24,852 bases of DNA from an uncultured Collinsella sp. (GCA_902494465.1 CABUTH010000006.1:1-24852), one strand, 5' to 3'. Shown: positions 1-9,775, counted from the stretch's first letter. The notes: generated by a model from the letters alone, not told the origin. Numbers and translations: made by a program.

Positions 1-1
1 C

Positions 2-502
2 CTGGGCCAGGTCGCTCAGTTCGCCGCTGCCGGTAAGGTGACCAAGAAGAAGTCCCTGGCCGAGATCGCCATGAGCTACGGCTACGTTTACGTGGCGCAG
101 GTCGCCATGGGCGCCAACCCGGCTCAGACCCTCAAGGCCATTCACGAGGCCGAGGCCTACGACGGCCCGTCCCTCATCATCGGCTACAGCCCCTGCGAGA
201 TGCACTCCATCAAGAAGGGTGGCATGCAGAACTGCCAGGCCGAGATGAAGAAGGCTGTCGAGTGCGGTTACTGGAACCTCTTCCGCTTCAACCCCGAGGC
301 TGCTGCCGGCAAGAAGTTCTCGCTCGATTCCAAGGAGCCCGCGGGCGGTTATCAGGAGTTCCTGATGAACGAGGCCCGTTACGCTTCGCTGACGCGTTCC
401 TTCCCCGAGCGCGCCGAGGAGCTCTTCAAGGAGAATGAGCAGGCCGCTATGGACCGCTATCAGCACCTGCTGAAGCTCAAGACGGTGTACAACGAGGCCT
501 AG
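2..502 (+). CDS. nifJ: Pyruvate:ferredoxin (flavodoxin) oxidoreductase, C-terminal fragment
   Basis: This is the 3' end of a gene that begins before the window; 166 codons are visible, read in frame from base 2, and the GTG at 38 is an internal codon, not a start. The visible protein matches the end of the thiamine-diphosphate-binding part of single-chain pyruvate:ferredoxin oxidoreductases: the stretch TKKKSLAEIAMSYGYVYVAQ followed by VAMGANPAQTLKAIHEAEAY and GPSLIIGYSPC is highly characteristic. The enzyme oxidatively decarboxylates pyruvate with CoA to acetyl-CoA and CO2, passing electrons to ferredoxin, a central reaction of anaerobic fermentation in the cytosol. The fragment ends in TAG, and a strong terminator follows within about 50 bases, so it ends its transcription unit. 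The full protein is normally about 1,170-1,200 residues, so roughly 85% lies outside the window. The family assignment is secure; the rest of the gene cannot be judged. Confidence 0.95.
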   Translation: MGQVAQFAAAGKVTKKKSLAEIAMSYGYVYVAQVAMGANPAQTLKAIHEAEAYDGPSLIIGYSPCEMHSIKKGGMQNCQAEMKKAVECGYWNLFRFNPEAAAGKKFSLDSKEPAGGYQEFLMNEARYASLTRSFPERAEELFKENEQAAMDRYQHLLKLKTVYNEA

Positions 503-512
503 GTCTCTCACC

Positions 513-637
513 GCAGGATCTGAGGGCTGACCTTCGCGGACGTCCTCGGACATGAAAGAACCCCCGCTGCGCACTACGTGCGGCGGGGGTTCTTTCGTCC
601 TGCGGAGTGTCCGCGAAGGTCAGCCCTCAGATCCTGC
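513..637. repeat. 29-bp perfect inverted repeat enclosing the nifJ terminator
   Basis: Bases 513-541 are the exact reverse complement of 609-637, every one of 29 positions pairing. The arms include CTGAGGGCTGACC and its complement. The 67 bases between them hold the 14-bp terminator stem, so the whole 125 bp folds as one very long cruciform or hairpin. This is far more dyad symmetry than a terminator needs. No transposase gene or clear target-site duplication was seen; a MITE-like or REP-like element is possible but unproven. Confidence 0.85.
554..596 (+). terminator. Rho-independent terminator after nifJ
   Basis: A 14-bp perfect stem (554-567 with 583-596) made of GAAAGAACCCCCGC and its complement encloses a short loop. 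The ascending arm begins with GAAAGAA and the descending arm ends in TTCTTTC, so it could work in both directions. It lies 52 bases after the nifJ stop and is itself nested in the 29-bp inverted repeat at 513-637. Confidence 0.85.
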
Positions 638-641
638 TACG

Positions 642-729
642 ACTACGTCCTCAGATTGTGTGGGCGGATGAAGGACGTAGTTGGCCGGGTATTCCGTCCC
701 TTCGCTGTTTCGCGGCTTTGCCGCGAAAC
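642..729. repeat. Two further perfect hairpins in the nifJ-arcC gap
   Basis: ACTACGTCCT at 642-651 is the exact complement of 672-681, and GTTTCGCGG at 707-715 pairs with CCGCGAAAC at 721-729 around a 5-base loop. They directly follow the long inverted repeat, making about 220 bp of nearly continuous hairpins. The second has no T-run and is not a typical terminator. No protein is supported here; open frames on both strands lack family features and ribosome binding sites. Confidence 0.55.
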
Positions 730-779
730 CTCGCGCCACTTTGGGGATGGATGGGGGACTTGGCTGTTGCCGCCTTTTC

Positions 780-1156
780 GGAGCGCTTCTTTATTCCTTT
801 TGCTGGATGAAAAGCCCCTTGTTTTTGCAGGGGTGCATACTCGACTTATAAGTGCATAGAATCTCGTATAGCGCGAGTAAGATATTGCGCTGTCCGTTTT
901 GTGTTTAGCAGAGATGTAGTTTGCATAATCCGACATAATCCTCGCTTCATTTAAATAAAGTCGCACGTAAATTACGTAGATATGTCTGAGCTGGAGTTCT
1001 GTACGCTGAGCGGACAAAAACGACCGTTCACCGTTCCGCTATTTTCAAAATGAATAAAATGAGCGATAAAGAGAATATAAACCTTAATAAACTCGCGTAT
1101 TGCACGGACGCGGGTTATTAATGGGTTGTAGGCCTTTTACAGAAAGGATTCCAGCA
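780..1156 (+). promoter_or_regulatory. AT-rich leader and promoter region of arcC
   Basis: This gene-free stretch is visibly richer in A and T than its surroundings. It contains TTGCAG (825-830) followed 16 bases later by TATAAG, a plausible promoter; a 10-base-spaced direct repeat of CATAATCC (924-931 and 934-941); the 13-base palindrome ACGTAAATTACGT (965-977); and TGAATAAAATGAGC (1051-1064), which resembles one half of an ArgR box. AAAGGATT at 1143-1150 is the arcC ribosome binding site. The elements are seen in the sequence; which of them is used is unknown. Confidence 0.45.
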
Positions 1157-2119
1157 ATGTCTAAGCCTCTTGGCAAGCCCGATCGTATTGTCGTCGCCCT
1201 CGGCGGCAACGCCCTCGGCAACAACCCCGTCGAGCAGATCGAGGCCGTGAGCAACACCGCTCACGCTCTTCTCGGCCTGATCGAGCAGGGCAACGAGATC
1301 ATCATCACCCACGGCAACGGCCCGCAGGTCGGCATGATCCAGAACGCCTTCGCCGCCGCCCACGACGCCATCGGCACCCCCGAGATGCCGCTGCCCGAGT
1401 GCGGCGCCATGTCCCAGGGCTACATCGGCTATCACCTGCAGCAGGGCATTGGCCGCGAGATGCACAAGCGCTATAAGCGCTGGCACGCCGCAACCGTCGT
1501 CACCCAGATCGAGTGCGACCCGGACGATCCCGCGTTCAAGAACCCGACCAAGCCGATCGGCCCCTTCTACACCGAGGAGCAGGCTAAGGAGTTCATGGCC
1601 GAGGACCCCTCCAAGGTCTTCGTCGAGGATTCCGGCCGCGGCTGGCGTCGCGTCGTCGCCTCCCCCGATCCCAAGAAGATCGTCGAGGCCGACTCCATCC
1701 TCAACCTGCTCGACAACGAGTTCATCGTCATCGCCTGCGGTGGCGGCGGCATCCCCGTCGTCCGCGACTACGAGAACAAGGGCTGCTACAAGGGCGTCCC
1801 CGCCGTCATCGACAAGGACCTGGGCGGCGAGCTGCTGGCCGAGGACTGCGACGCCGACGTCCTGTTCCTGCTGACCGCCGTCGAGCACGTCGCCATCAAC
1901 TTCGGCAAGCCCAACCAGGAGGAGCTCGAGGACCTCACCGCCGACGAGGCCGAGCGCCTGGCCGACGAGGGCCAGTTCGGCAAGGGTTCCATGGAGCCCA
2001 AGGTTCGCGCCGCCATCAAGTTCGCCCGTTCCCGCAAGGGCCGCACCTGCATCATCGGCGCCCTGGACAAGGCCGCCGAGACCATGGCCGGCCTCTCCGG
2101 CACCCGCATCCACGAGTAG
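1157..2119 (+). CDS. arcC: Carbamate kinase
   Basis: This 320-residue cytosolic enzyme transfers phosphate from carbamoyl phosphate to ADP, giving ATP, CO2 and ammonia. It is the energy-yielding last step of arginine-deiminase-type pathways. The protein shows the carbamate-kinase signatures of the amino-acid-kinase fold: VVALGGNAL near residues 12-20, IIITHGNGPQVG near 48-59, the family-specific insert around KPIGPFYT, ACGGGGIPV in the middle and VIDKDLGGELLA just after. Length fits the family (about 310). The ATG at 1157 is chosen because AAAGGATT lies just upstream and the protein then begins at the conserved strand; an in-frame extension to 1100 lacks support. The gene stands alone between two terminators, about 13 kb from arcB and on the opposite strand. 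Codon use is strongly biased to C/G-ending codons, consistent with high expression. The call is firm; the in vivo carbamoyl phosphate source is inferred to be the minus-strand cluster. Confidence 0.95.
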   Translation: MSKPLGKPDRIVVALGGNALGNNPVEQIEAVSNTAHALLGLIEQGNEIIITHGNGPQVGMIQNAFAAAHDAIGTPEMPLPECGAMSQGYIGYHLQQGIGREMHKRYKRWHAATVVTQIECDPDDPAFKNPTKPIGPFYTEEQAKEFMAEDPSKVFVEDSGRGWRRVVASPDPKKIVEADSILNLLDNEFIVIACGGGGIPVVRDYENKGCYKGVPAVIDKDLGGELLAEDCDADVLFLLTAVEHVAINFGKPNQEELEDLTADEAERLADEGQFGKGSMEPKVRAAIKFARSRKGRTCIIGALDKAAETMAGLSGTRIHE

Positions 2120-2141
2120 TCTCTACTCTGTTGCCTCTCTC

Positions 2142-2165
2142 GTGGGCGCCAGGCAAAGCGCCCAC
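2142..2165. other. Hairpin just after arcC
   Basis: GTGGGCGC (2142-2149) pairs perfectly with GCGCCCAC (2158-2165) across an 8-base loop. No T-run follows, so it is more likely a 3'-end stabilising stem or pause site ahead of the true terminator at 2185. Confidence 0.5.
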
Positions 2166-2184
2166 AAACTAGCCTCTCTTCATG

Positions 2185-2218
2185 AGCCCCGCAGTCCGCT
2201 CCGACTGCGGGGCTTTTG
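2185..2218 (+). terminator. Rho-independent terminator of arcC
   Basis: AGCCCCGCAGTC (2185-2196) pairs with GACTGCGGGGCT (2203-2214), a 12-bp perfect stem with a 6-base loop, followed by TTTTG. It is well placed 65 bases after the arcC stop. Confidence 0.9.
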
Positions 2219-2228
2219 CTATTCACCT

Positions 2229-2385
2229 AGTCATTGGGGACAAACCCGGCACTTGGGGACGGTCCTTTCCTGCCGGCAGCTTGGGACAGTCCTTAATAGT
2301 CATTGGGGACGTTCTTAAACGACTAGCCAAACAAGAACGTCCCCAACGACTACTCATTTAAGTCTGTCCCCAATGACTGCCCAAT
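2229..2385. repeat. Dispersed palindromic repeat, copy A
   Basis: This 157-bp intergenic element is built from palindromes around GGGGAC/GTCCCC. AGTCATTGGGGAC occurs at 2229-2241 and 2298-2310, and inverted at 2366-2378. TTGGGGACGTTCTT at 2303-2316 pairs with 2333-2346 as a 14-bp perfect stem. Its left part (2242-2296) matches 8142-8196 at 54 of 55 bases and its right part (2339-2385) matches 8454-8500 at 44 of 47. It therefore occurs twice in this window, in the second case split by about 257 bp. A REP-type element moved by a transposase elsewhere is a reasonable guess; none is encoded here. Confidence 0.8.
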
Positions 2386-2472
2386 GGCTGGGAAGGCGCA
2401 TCCCACACCGACGCATTGCCTTCGGGCCCTCTCCCCAGGCTCTCCATAGCTCAGCTGGACTCCCCGCAACCT

Positions 2473-2490
2473 GTTCCGAGTTGGCGGAAC
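2473..2490. promoter_or_regulatory. Small dyad upstream of the PRD regulator
   Basis: GTTCCG (2473-2478) is the complement of CGGAAC (2485-2490) around 6 bases, 63 bases before the regulator start. It may be an operator or a leader hairpin. The rest of 2386-2552 shows only a weak TAGACT-like -10 near 2525 and the very strong ribosome binding site AAAGGAGGAGG at 2540-2550. Confidence 0.3.
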
Positions 2491-2552
2491 GAGCGCGACG
2501 TGGAGTGTCATTCTTTACCGCGTTAGACTAGACGCAGGGAAAGGAGGAGGAC

Positions 2553-4448
2553 ATGGATGCTCGCGTCAAGCAGCTTGTAAATATGATCGAGGACGCTCAG
2601 CCTGTCGCTGTCGCGGTACTTGCCAAGCGTCTCGAGGTAAGCGAGCGCGCCGTGAGAAACTATATCCATCGCGCAAACGACAACCTTGCAGGGGTTGCAC
2701 GCATCGTTGGCAGCAAGGGGCAGTATCGTATCGATGTTGCACGTGCAGATGAGCTTGCTCGCTTGCTAGACGGTGCGGCTCTGGCCCATCCGGGCATTCC
2801 TGATACGCGCGACGGCCGTGTGTCCTTCCTTCTTAACGACCTCCTCATGCGGTCCCAGTGGGTGACGATTGAGGAGTATGCGGATTTACTCTACGTTTCG
2901 GCGCGAACTCTGTCCAATGACATGCGTCTGGTAGAGCAGAAACTCGCCCAATTTGACTTAACGCTCGAAAAGCGCCCACGCTACGGAATCCGCGTTGCGG
3001 GCGGGGAGTCGCAGCGGCGCCTGTGCCTGGCCTCGCTGGTGAGGCCCGTGTTGCCCGACACCGACGATGCAAAGCTCGCCGAGCGCCTGCGGGCCATCGC
3101 CGCATGTGTGGACGATGCTCTGACGGCCTCGCCCGTCACGGTGAGCTCGCTGGCATCCCGCAATCTCATCATGCATCTTTACATTGCTCTTGGCCGCATC
3201 GAGCAGGGCTGCTATGTCCCAGCTGCAGAATCGGACGTTCAAAAACTTGAGGGAACGCGCGAATACGCCGCGGCTTTCCAGATTGCCGCAAACATCAAGG
3301 ATGCCCTGGGCGTGAGCATGCCCCGAGAAGAGGTTGCCTTTATCGCAATCCATTTGCTCGGCAGGGGCACGGGCGTGCCCGAGAAGGGCTCTGCCGTTAT
3401 CTCGGACGAGATGTGGGAGATTGCTTCCGAGATGGTACGTGCGGTCAACGATGAGTTTAGGTTTGACTTTAGCGGCGATCTTGAACTTCGCATGAACCTT
3501 GCTGGGCATATCGGCCCTCTGGGCTATCGCCTTGAATATCACATGCATATGGATAACCCCATGCTGTCCGATATCAAGACGAGGTTTCCGTTGGCCTATT
3601 CGATGGCAGCTGGCACCTCGCAGGTACTCGAGCGTCATTTTGGCAGCCAGCCCTCTGATGAAGAGCTCGGCTACATCGCCATGGCATTTGCCCTGGCCCT
3701 CGAGCAGCAAGCCGACCAGCCGCGTCGCAAACGCATCCTGATCGTGTGCGCCTCGGGAGCGGGAAGCGCCCGTATGCTCGAGCACCAGTACCGCAAGCAG
3801 TTTGGCATGTATATCGATTCGATTGAGACATGCGATGTCGCCCGCGTGGGAACGTTCGATTTTTCGCATATCGACTACGTGTTCACAACGGTGCCGCTCA
3901 ACGTCAAGTTGCCCGTGCCCGTCCGCGAGGCCGATTTCTTCTTGGAGACGAGCGATGTCAACGCTATCCGCAAGGTGCTGAGCGACGACACTGCGCAATC
4001 GGACTCCGTGAGCTCTTTCTTTAGCCGTGCCCTGTTCTTCAACCGCGTTGAGGCGTCGTCGAAGCAGGCCGTTCTCCGATATCTCTCCGAGCGCGCCGTC
4101 GAGAGCGGCCGTGTCGATGCCCAGTTTGCCCAAGAGGTCGCCGAGCGCGAGAGCGCGAGCGCCACCTCGTTTGGCAATGGGGTAGCCATGCCCCATGGGA
4201 TGCATCCCTTGAGCGCCGAGGCCTTTGTTACCGTGGGCCTGCTCGAACATCCCATTCTTTGGGACGAATACGGCCATGAGGTCGATATCGTCTTTATGGT
4301 GTCGTTTGCCCGGTCGGGCGGCGATGAGGCGCGGATCTTGAGCTCACTGCTCGCCGAGATCTTTATGGACCGCCAGGGGGTCGAGCGCCTACGCGAGCGC
4401 CGGTCCTGGCATGAGCTGATGGCGCTTGTGCAAGCGCATACGGCTTAA
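2553..4448 (+). CDS. LicR/MtlR-type PTS-regulated transcriptional activator (HTH-PRD-PRD-EIIB-EIIA)
   Basis: This 631-residue cytosolic regulator has the order of LicR/MtlR activators: an N-terminal helix-turn-helix (about 5-60), a second Mga-type HTH (about 90-145), PRD1 (about 175-285, with His208 and His267), PRD2 (about 290-390), a Gat-type EIIB domain with Cys399 in IVCASGAGSARML, and a fructose/mannitol-type EIIA domain with His548 in NGVAMPHGM. Family knowledge: phosphorylation of these sites by HPr and PTS components reports sugar flux and switches activation of the neighbouring PTS operon. PRD2 keeps His319 (LAGHIGPLGYR), but the usual second histidine in the YIxxHF motif reads YIAMAF, with Ala378 at that place. 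The ATG at 2553 follows the excellent site AAAGGAGGAGG. The PTS genes follow on the same strand, 119 bases later, so this is their likely activator. The family is certain; the inducer, cellobiose or another beta-glucoside, is inferred from neighbours. Confidence 0.92.
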   Translation: MDARVKQLVNMIEDAQPVAVAVLAKRLEVSERAVRNYIHRANDNLAGVARIVGSKGQYRIDVARADELARLLDGAALAHPGIPDTRDGRVSFLLNDLLMRSQWVTIEEYADLLYVSARTLSNDMRLVEQKLAQFDLTLEKRPRYGIRVAGGESQRRLCLASLVRPVLPDTDDAKLAERLRAIAACVDDALTASPVTVSSLASRNLIMHLYIALGRIEQGCYVPAAESDVQKLEGTREYAAAFQIAANIKDALGVSMPREEVAFIAIHLLGRGTGVPEKGSAVISDEMWEIASEMVRAVNDEFRFDFSGDLELRMNLAGHIGPLGYRLEYHMHMDNPMLSDIKTRFPLAYSMAAGTSQVLERHFGSQPSDEELGYIAMAFALALEQQADQPRRKRILIVCASGAGSARMLEHQYRKQFGMYIDSIETCDVARVGTFDFSHIDYVFTTVPLNVKLPVPVREADFFLETSDVNAIRKVLSDDTAQSDSVSSFFSRALFFNRVEASSKQAVLRYLSERAVESGRVDAQFAQEVAERESASATSFGNGVAMPHGMHPLSAEAFVTVGLLEHPILWDEYGHEVDIVFMVSFARSGGDEARILSSLLAEIFMDRQGVERLRERRSWHELMALVQAHTA

Positions 4449-4567
4449 GACTTCTTTTGTCGATGACCCTGTCAGTCTACCTGCAATAAACCTCGAGGAT
4501 TGCGGGCGGGAGATAGGCGTTTCGAATATTCAAGTACAAACCAAACATCACGGGAGAGGAGACCGTT

Positions 4568-4894
4568 ATGGACGATCAGGGAACCGAGATGGTTTCGTTT
4601 CAGCTGGTCGCTGCAGCGGGAGAGGCACGCAGCCTTGCCTTCGAAGCCCTTGAAAAGGCAAAGGCGGGGGATTTTGACGCCGCCGCCAAACTCATGAAGC
4701 AGTCAAAGGATGCGGGAATCAAGGCTCACCACATCCAAACGCAGCTGCTTTCGACTGAGGCAGCGGGCGAGCATCTGTCGGTGGATGTGTTGCTGGTCCA
4801 TGCTCAGGACCACCTCATGTGCTCCATGCTTGCTCAGGAGCTCGTGCAGGAGCTGATCTGCCTGTATGAGCGCACTGCAACCAAGAACGCCTAG
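4568..4894 (+). CDS. PTS lactose/cellobiose-family EIIA component
   Basis: This 108-residue all-helical cytosolic protein carries the phosphoryl group from HPr to EIIB. It matches the lactose/cellobiose EIIA family (CelC, LicA, LacF): AKAGDFDAAAKLM in the first half and LLVHAQDHLM in the second. His78 and Asp81 fall at the same numbers as the phosphorylated histidine and the metal-binding aspartate described for lactococcal EIIA-Lac. The ATG at 4568 has GGGAGAGGAGA just upstream. It is the first gene of a PTS operon; the 119-base gap after the regulator includes the palindrome GAATATTC (4524-4531), a possible operator. Followed 46 bases later by EIIB. The family is sure; exact sugar is not. 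Confidence 0.93.
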   Translation: MDDQGTEMVSFQLVAAAGEARSLAFEALEKAKAGDFDAAAKLMKQSKDAGIKAHHIQTQLLSTEAAGEHLSVDVLLVHAQDHLMCSMLAQELVQELICLYERTATKNA

Positions 4895-4940
4895 CGGCGT
4901 GCGGTGACTATCCAACCAATCAATGCGAAGGGAATCCCTT

Positions 4941-5234
4941 ATGAAGATCCTTCTTGTTTGCGCAGCTGGTCTGTCTACAAGCATTCTGATGAAGAAACTC
5001 GAGAAATATGCGGAGCAAAACGGCATCGAGCTCGATATCGATGCGGTGGGTATCGGCGAGTATCAGGAGACGTGCGCCAATTATGACGTGCTGCTCTTGG
5101 GGCCGCAGGTGTCCTACCAGCTCAACACCGTCAAGCAGGGGAGCGGTAAGCCGACCGCGGTCATCCCCGCACAGGACTACGGCATGGGCAACGCCGCCAA
5201 CGTGCTGGCACTCGCCCAGTCGCTGTTGGGTTAG
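4941..5234 (+). CDS. PTS lactose/cellobiose-family EIIB component
   Basis: This 97-residue cytosolic protein receives phosphate from EIIA on a cysteine and passes it to the incoming sugar. The N-terminus MKILLVCAAGLSTSILMKKL is the classic P-loop of lactose/cellobiose EIIB proteins, with Cys7 as the phosphorylation site; LLLGPQVSYQL in the middle also fits. The ATG at 4941 was preferred over an upstream in-frame ATG at 4923 because the family begins right at this strand and AAGGGAAT precedes it. It lies 46 bases after EIIA and 9 bases before EIIC, clearly one operon. Confidence 0.94.
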   Translation: MKILLVCAAGLSTSILMKKLEKYAEQNGIELDIDAVGIGEYQETCANYDVLLLGPQVSYQLNTVKQGSGKPTAVIPAQDYGMGNAANVLALAQSLLG

Positions 5235-5243
5235 GAGGCAACC

Positions 5244-8049
<2,806 letters not shown>

Positions 8050-8065
8050 CTCTTGCAGGTCTGTT

Positions 8066-8099
8066 GCCCCCGCGGTCCGCTTCGGCCGCAGGGGCTTTT
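8066..8099 (+). terminator. Rho-independent terminator of the beta-glucoside PTS operon
   Basis: GCCCC (8066-8070) pairs with GGGGC (8091-8095), and GCGG (8072-8075) with CCGC (8086-8089), separated by a single C/A mismatch; TTTT follows. It lies 16 bases after the GH1 stop. Confidence 0.88.
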
Positions 8100-8141
8100 G
8101 TTATTGAGGCGGCTGTTCATGAGGAGCATTGCAGGCTGCGG

Positions 8142-8196
8142 AAACCCGGCACTTGGGGACGTTCCTTTCCTGCCGGCAGCTTGGGACAGTCCTTAA
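8142..8196. repeat. Dispersed repeat, copy B, left part
   Basis: This 55-bp block is identical to 2242-2296 except for one base (GGACGT here, GGACGG there). It contains the inner dyad TGCCGGCA. It starts 42 bases after the PTS terminator's T-run. Its right-hand partner lies at 8454-8500. Confidence 0.85.
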
Positions 8197-8217
8197 AGGC
8201 CGCATCGATCAACTGCG

Positions 8218-8388
8218 GAAAGCACATCCCAGAATGAGCGTCCAACATGGGGTGCGGTTTCCCTTGAGGCCCTCAATCGGAAAATGCATCCCGGATTTTT
8301 GTCGAAAAGCGGTCCCTAGTTTCCCAAACGGGCCGCTAACGGAAAGCGCATCCCGCTATTGGGCCCCAAAGCAGGATGCGCTTTCCGT
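8218..8388. repeat. GGAAAGCGCATCCC motif cluster with a 15-bp palindrome
   Basis: Between the two halves of repeat copy B, the motif GGAAAGCGCATCCC or close variants occurs at 8218-8231, 8279-8292 and 8341-8354. The last, ACGGAAAGCGCATCC at 8339-8353, is perfectly complemented by 8374-8388 around a 20-base loop. A related form (GGGAAGGCGCATCCC) sits at 2390-2404, next to copy A. So this second motif travels with the first repeat. No gene is supported in 8100-8502; the plus-strand open frame at 8129-8449 is repeat sequence. Confidence 0.7.
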
Positions 8389-8453
8389 GCTGGCAGTTCC
8401 AAGCAGTTCGGGATGGCCCTTTTCGTTTGCTCTCGGCCGGCGTCCGTAAGACT

Positions 8454-8500
8454 GTCCCCGACGACCACTCATTTAAGTCTGTCCCCAATGAGTGCCCAAT
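8454..8500. repeat. Dispersed repeat, copy B, right part
   Basis: This block matches 2339-2385 at 44 of 47 bases, including the exact run CTCATTTAAGTCTGTCCCCA. It ends 2 bases before the stop codon of the minus-strand peptidase gene at 8503. Confidence 0.8.
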
Positions 8501-8502
8501 GA

Positions 8503-9633
8503 CTAGTAGTAGGCCCACATGGCTTCGACTTCGTTGAGGACCTCTACGACGCCCCAGCGCCGGGCGCTGCGGCTGGCCGAGTTGGGATCGAAGACTTCAA
8601 TCTGGTCGGCGTCGTCAATACCGTAAAGTACAATGTAGTGGCCCACGTTGGTAAAGGTGCCCGGCCGAACGGCGGCGATGACGGGCGCTCCCGAACGCAG
8701 CGCCTGAGTCATCGAGTCGCGATCGTTATGAAGCTCCGTTCCGTTAAGTCCCAACTGCCACGCACCGCTCGTCATAAACGACCATTCGGTTGCACCGGTG
8801 GGGGCGTAATTGCCTGCCTCGGAAAGCGCGCACATATCGACGGGAGTCATATCGGTGCGTCCCGTCTTAAAGATATAGACCATGGTGAGGCACGTAGGCC
8901 CGCAAGCATTTTGGCGGATGGTACCGCCGGCGTAAGGCAGCTCCGACCATGCAGGGTCGATCTGATAGATATGGGGCATCGTGCCGGCTTGCCATTGCGA
9001 GCGCGGGGTCGAAAAGGCGAAAGAATAACCGGGCGCGACGGGGGCCTTGAGCAGCTTGTCCTCGGCGGTGGGCTCGAGACCGGCTGATCCGTGGGAGATA
9101 CACGAGCCTAAAAATAAAAAGAGCAGGCACGCGACGATGGAGCAAAGCGCGATGCGTGCGCGGCGGAAGGGTAGAGCGGGAGCGCCGGAGCCGGCTCGAG
9201 ATGCTGGGCGAGAGCTCAGGCCGCTGCGTCCGTTCTGCGGGCGCGAAAAAGAACGGCGGACAAAGATGCCGGGCTGGGGGCGACCGTTGCGACGCAGTTG
9301 CGGCACATCGGTCTGGCGCTGGCGCGTGCCCGTGAAAGAGCGCGTGCTTTGGCGTTGATCGGTACTGCGACTGCGCCGTTCGGTTTTAGCGTTGGATCTG
9401 CTCGAAGCGACGGCACCGTCGCGTCTGCGAGTCGCAGCGGTACTAGCCTGCCCTCGAGTCTCAGAACCGCTGGTGTTTTGCCGAGGCGTAGGGCGGGGCT
9501 GCCGTTGCGAGCTGCTTGGATACTGCGGGCTGGCGGCGGTGGAAGAAGACGAGCTTCCGGGCGTCGGCGTAGCGCGACCGGCAAGGCGAACGCTCTGTCG
9601 CCGTTGATCGCCGTCGTTAAAACCATATGCCAT
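8503..9633 (-). CDS. Membrane-anchored C39-like (papain-fold) cysteine peptidase with disordered N-terminus
   Basis: This 376-residue protein has three parts. Residues 1-158 are low-complexity, rich in Ser, Arg, Gln, Thr and Pro, surely disordered and very basic. Residues about 160-178 form one hydrophobic helix (IALCSIVACLLFLFLGSC). Residues 190-376 are a C39_2-type papain-like domain: QNACGPTCLTMV with Cys244, GHYIVLYG with His332, and DPNS with Asp349 give the expected Cys-His-Asp set. By the positive-inside rule the basic tail is cytosolic and the peptidase is outside; a Cys at 178 after LFLG could also suggest a lipobox, but it is too far from the N-terminus. Start at 9633 has AAGGCGG upstream. 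It stands alone between repeats and a terminator. Its substrate is unknown; a role in wall or bacteriocin processing is only a guess from the fold. Confidence 0.8.
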   Translation of the reverse strand: MAYGFNDGDQRRQSVRLAGRATPTPGSSSSSTAASPQYPSSSQRQPRPTPRQNTSGSETRGQASTAATRRRDGAVASSRSNAKTERRSRSTDQRQSTRSFTGTRQRQTDVPQLRRNGRPQPGIFVRRSFSRPQNGRSGLSSRPASRAGSGAPALPFRRARIALCSIVACLLFLFLGSCISHGSAGLEPTAEDKLLKAPVAPGYSFAFSTPRSQWQAGTMPHIYQIDPAWSELPYAGGTIRQNACGPTCLTMVYIFKTGRTDMTPVDMCALSEAGNYAPTGATEWSFMTSGAWQLGLNGTELHNDRDSMTQALRSGAPVIAAVRPGTFTNVGHYIVLYGIDDADQIEVFDPNSASRSARRWGVVEVLNEVEAMWAYY

Positions 9634-9775
9634 TTAAACCGCCTTGCCTCATGTATAACCCGTCTATCCTACAAAAAAGATGTACAACAAATGCGTGCGC
9701 GCGCCAAAAGCTCGGTAAACGGCACGAACGGGGGCGAGTTTGGCGCTATAAAGCGACACCCTCCTCGAGCTAAGA

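Noticed and set aside
643..1017. 124-codon minus-strand frame in the nifJ-arcC gap
   Set aside because: It crosses hairpins and the AT-rich leader, has no ribosome binding site and no recognisable domain.
1118..2113. 331-codon open frame on the minus strand opposite arcC
   Set aside because: It is the mirror of strongly GC-ending codons in arcC; its translation is a low-complexity Ala/Gly/Leu/Asp run without family motifs.
2440..2495. tRNA-like words (ATAGCTCAGCTGGA, then a 6-bp stem)
   Set aside because: No acceptor stem, anticodon arm or CCA end can be folded around them.
2958..4277. 439-codon minus-strand frame opposite the PTS regulator
   Set aside because: The opposite strand carries a full six-domain protein with all motifs; this frame is a shadow.
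8129..8449. 106-codon plus-strand frame between PTS operon and peptidase gene
   Set aside because: It consists of repeat copy B and the GGAAAGCGCATCCC cluster.
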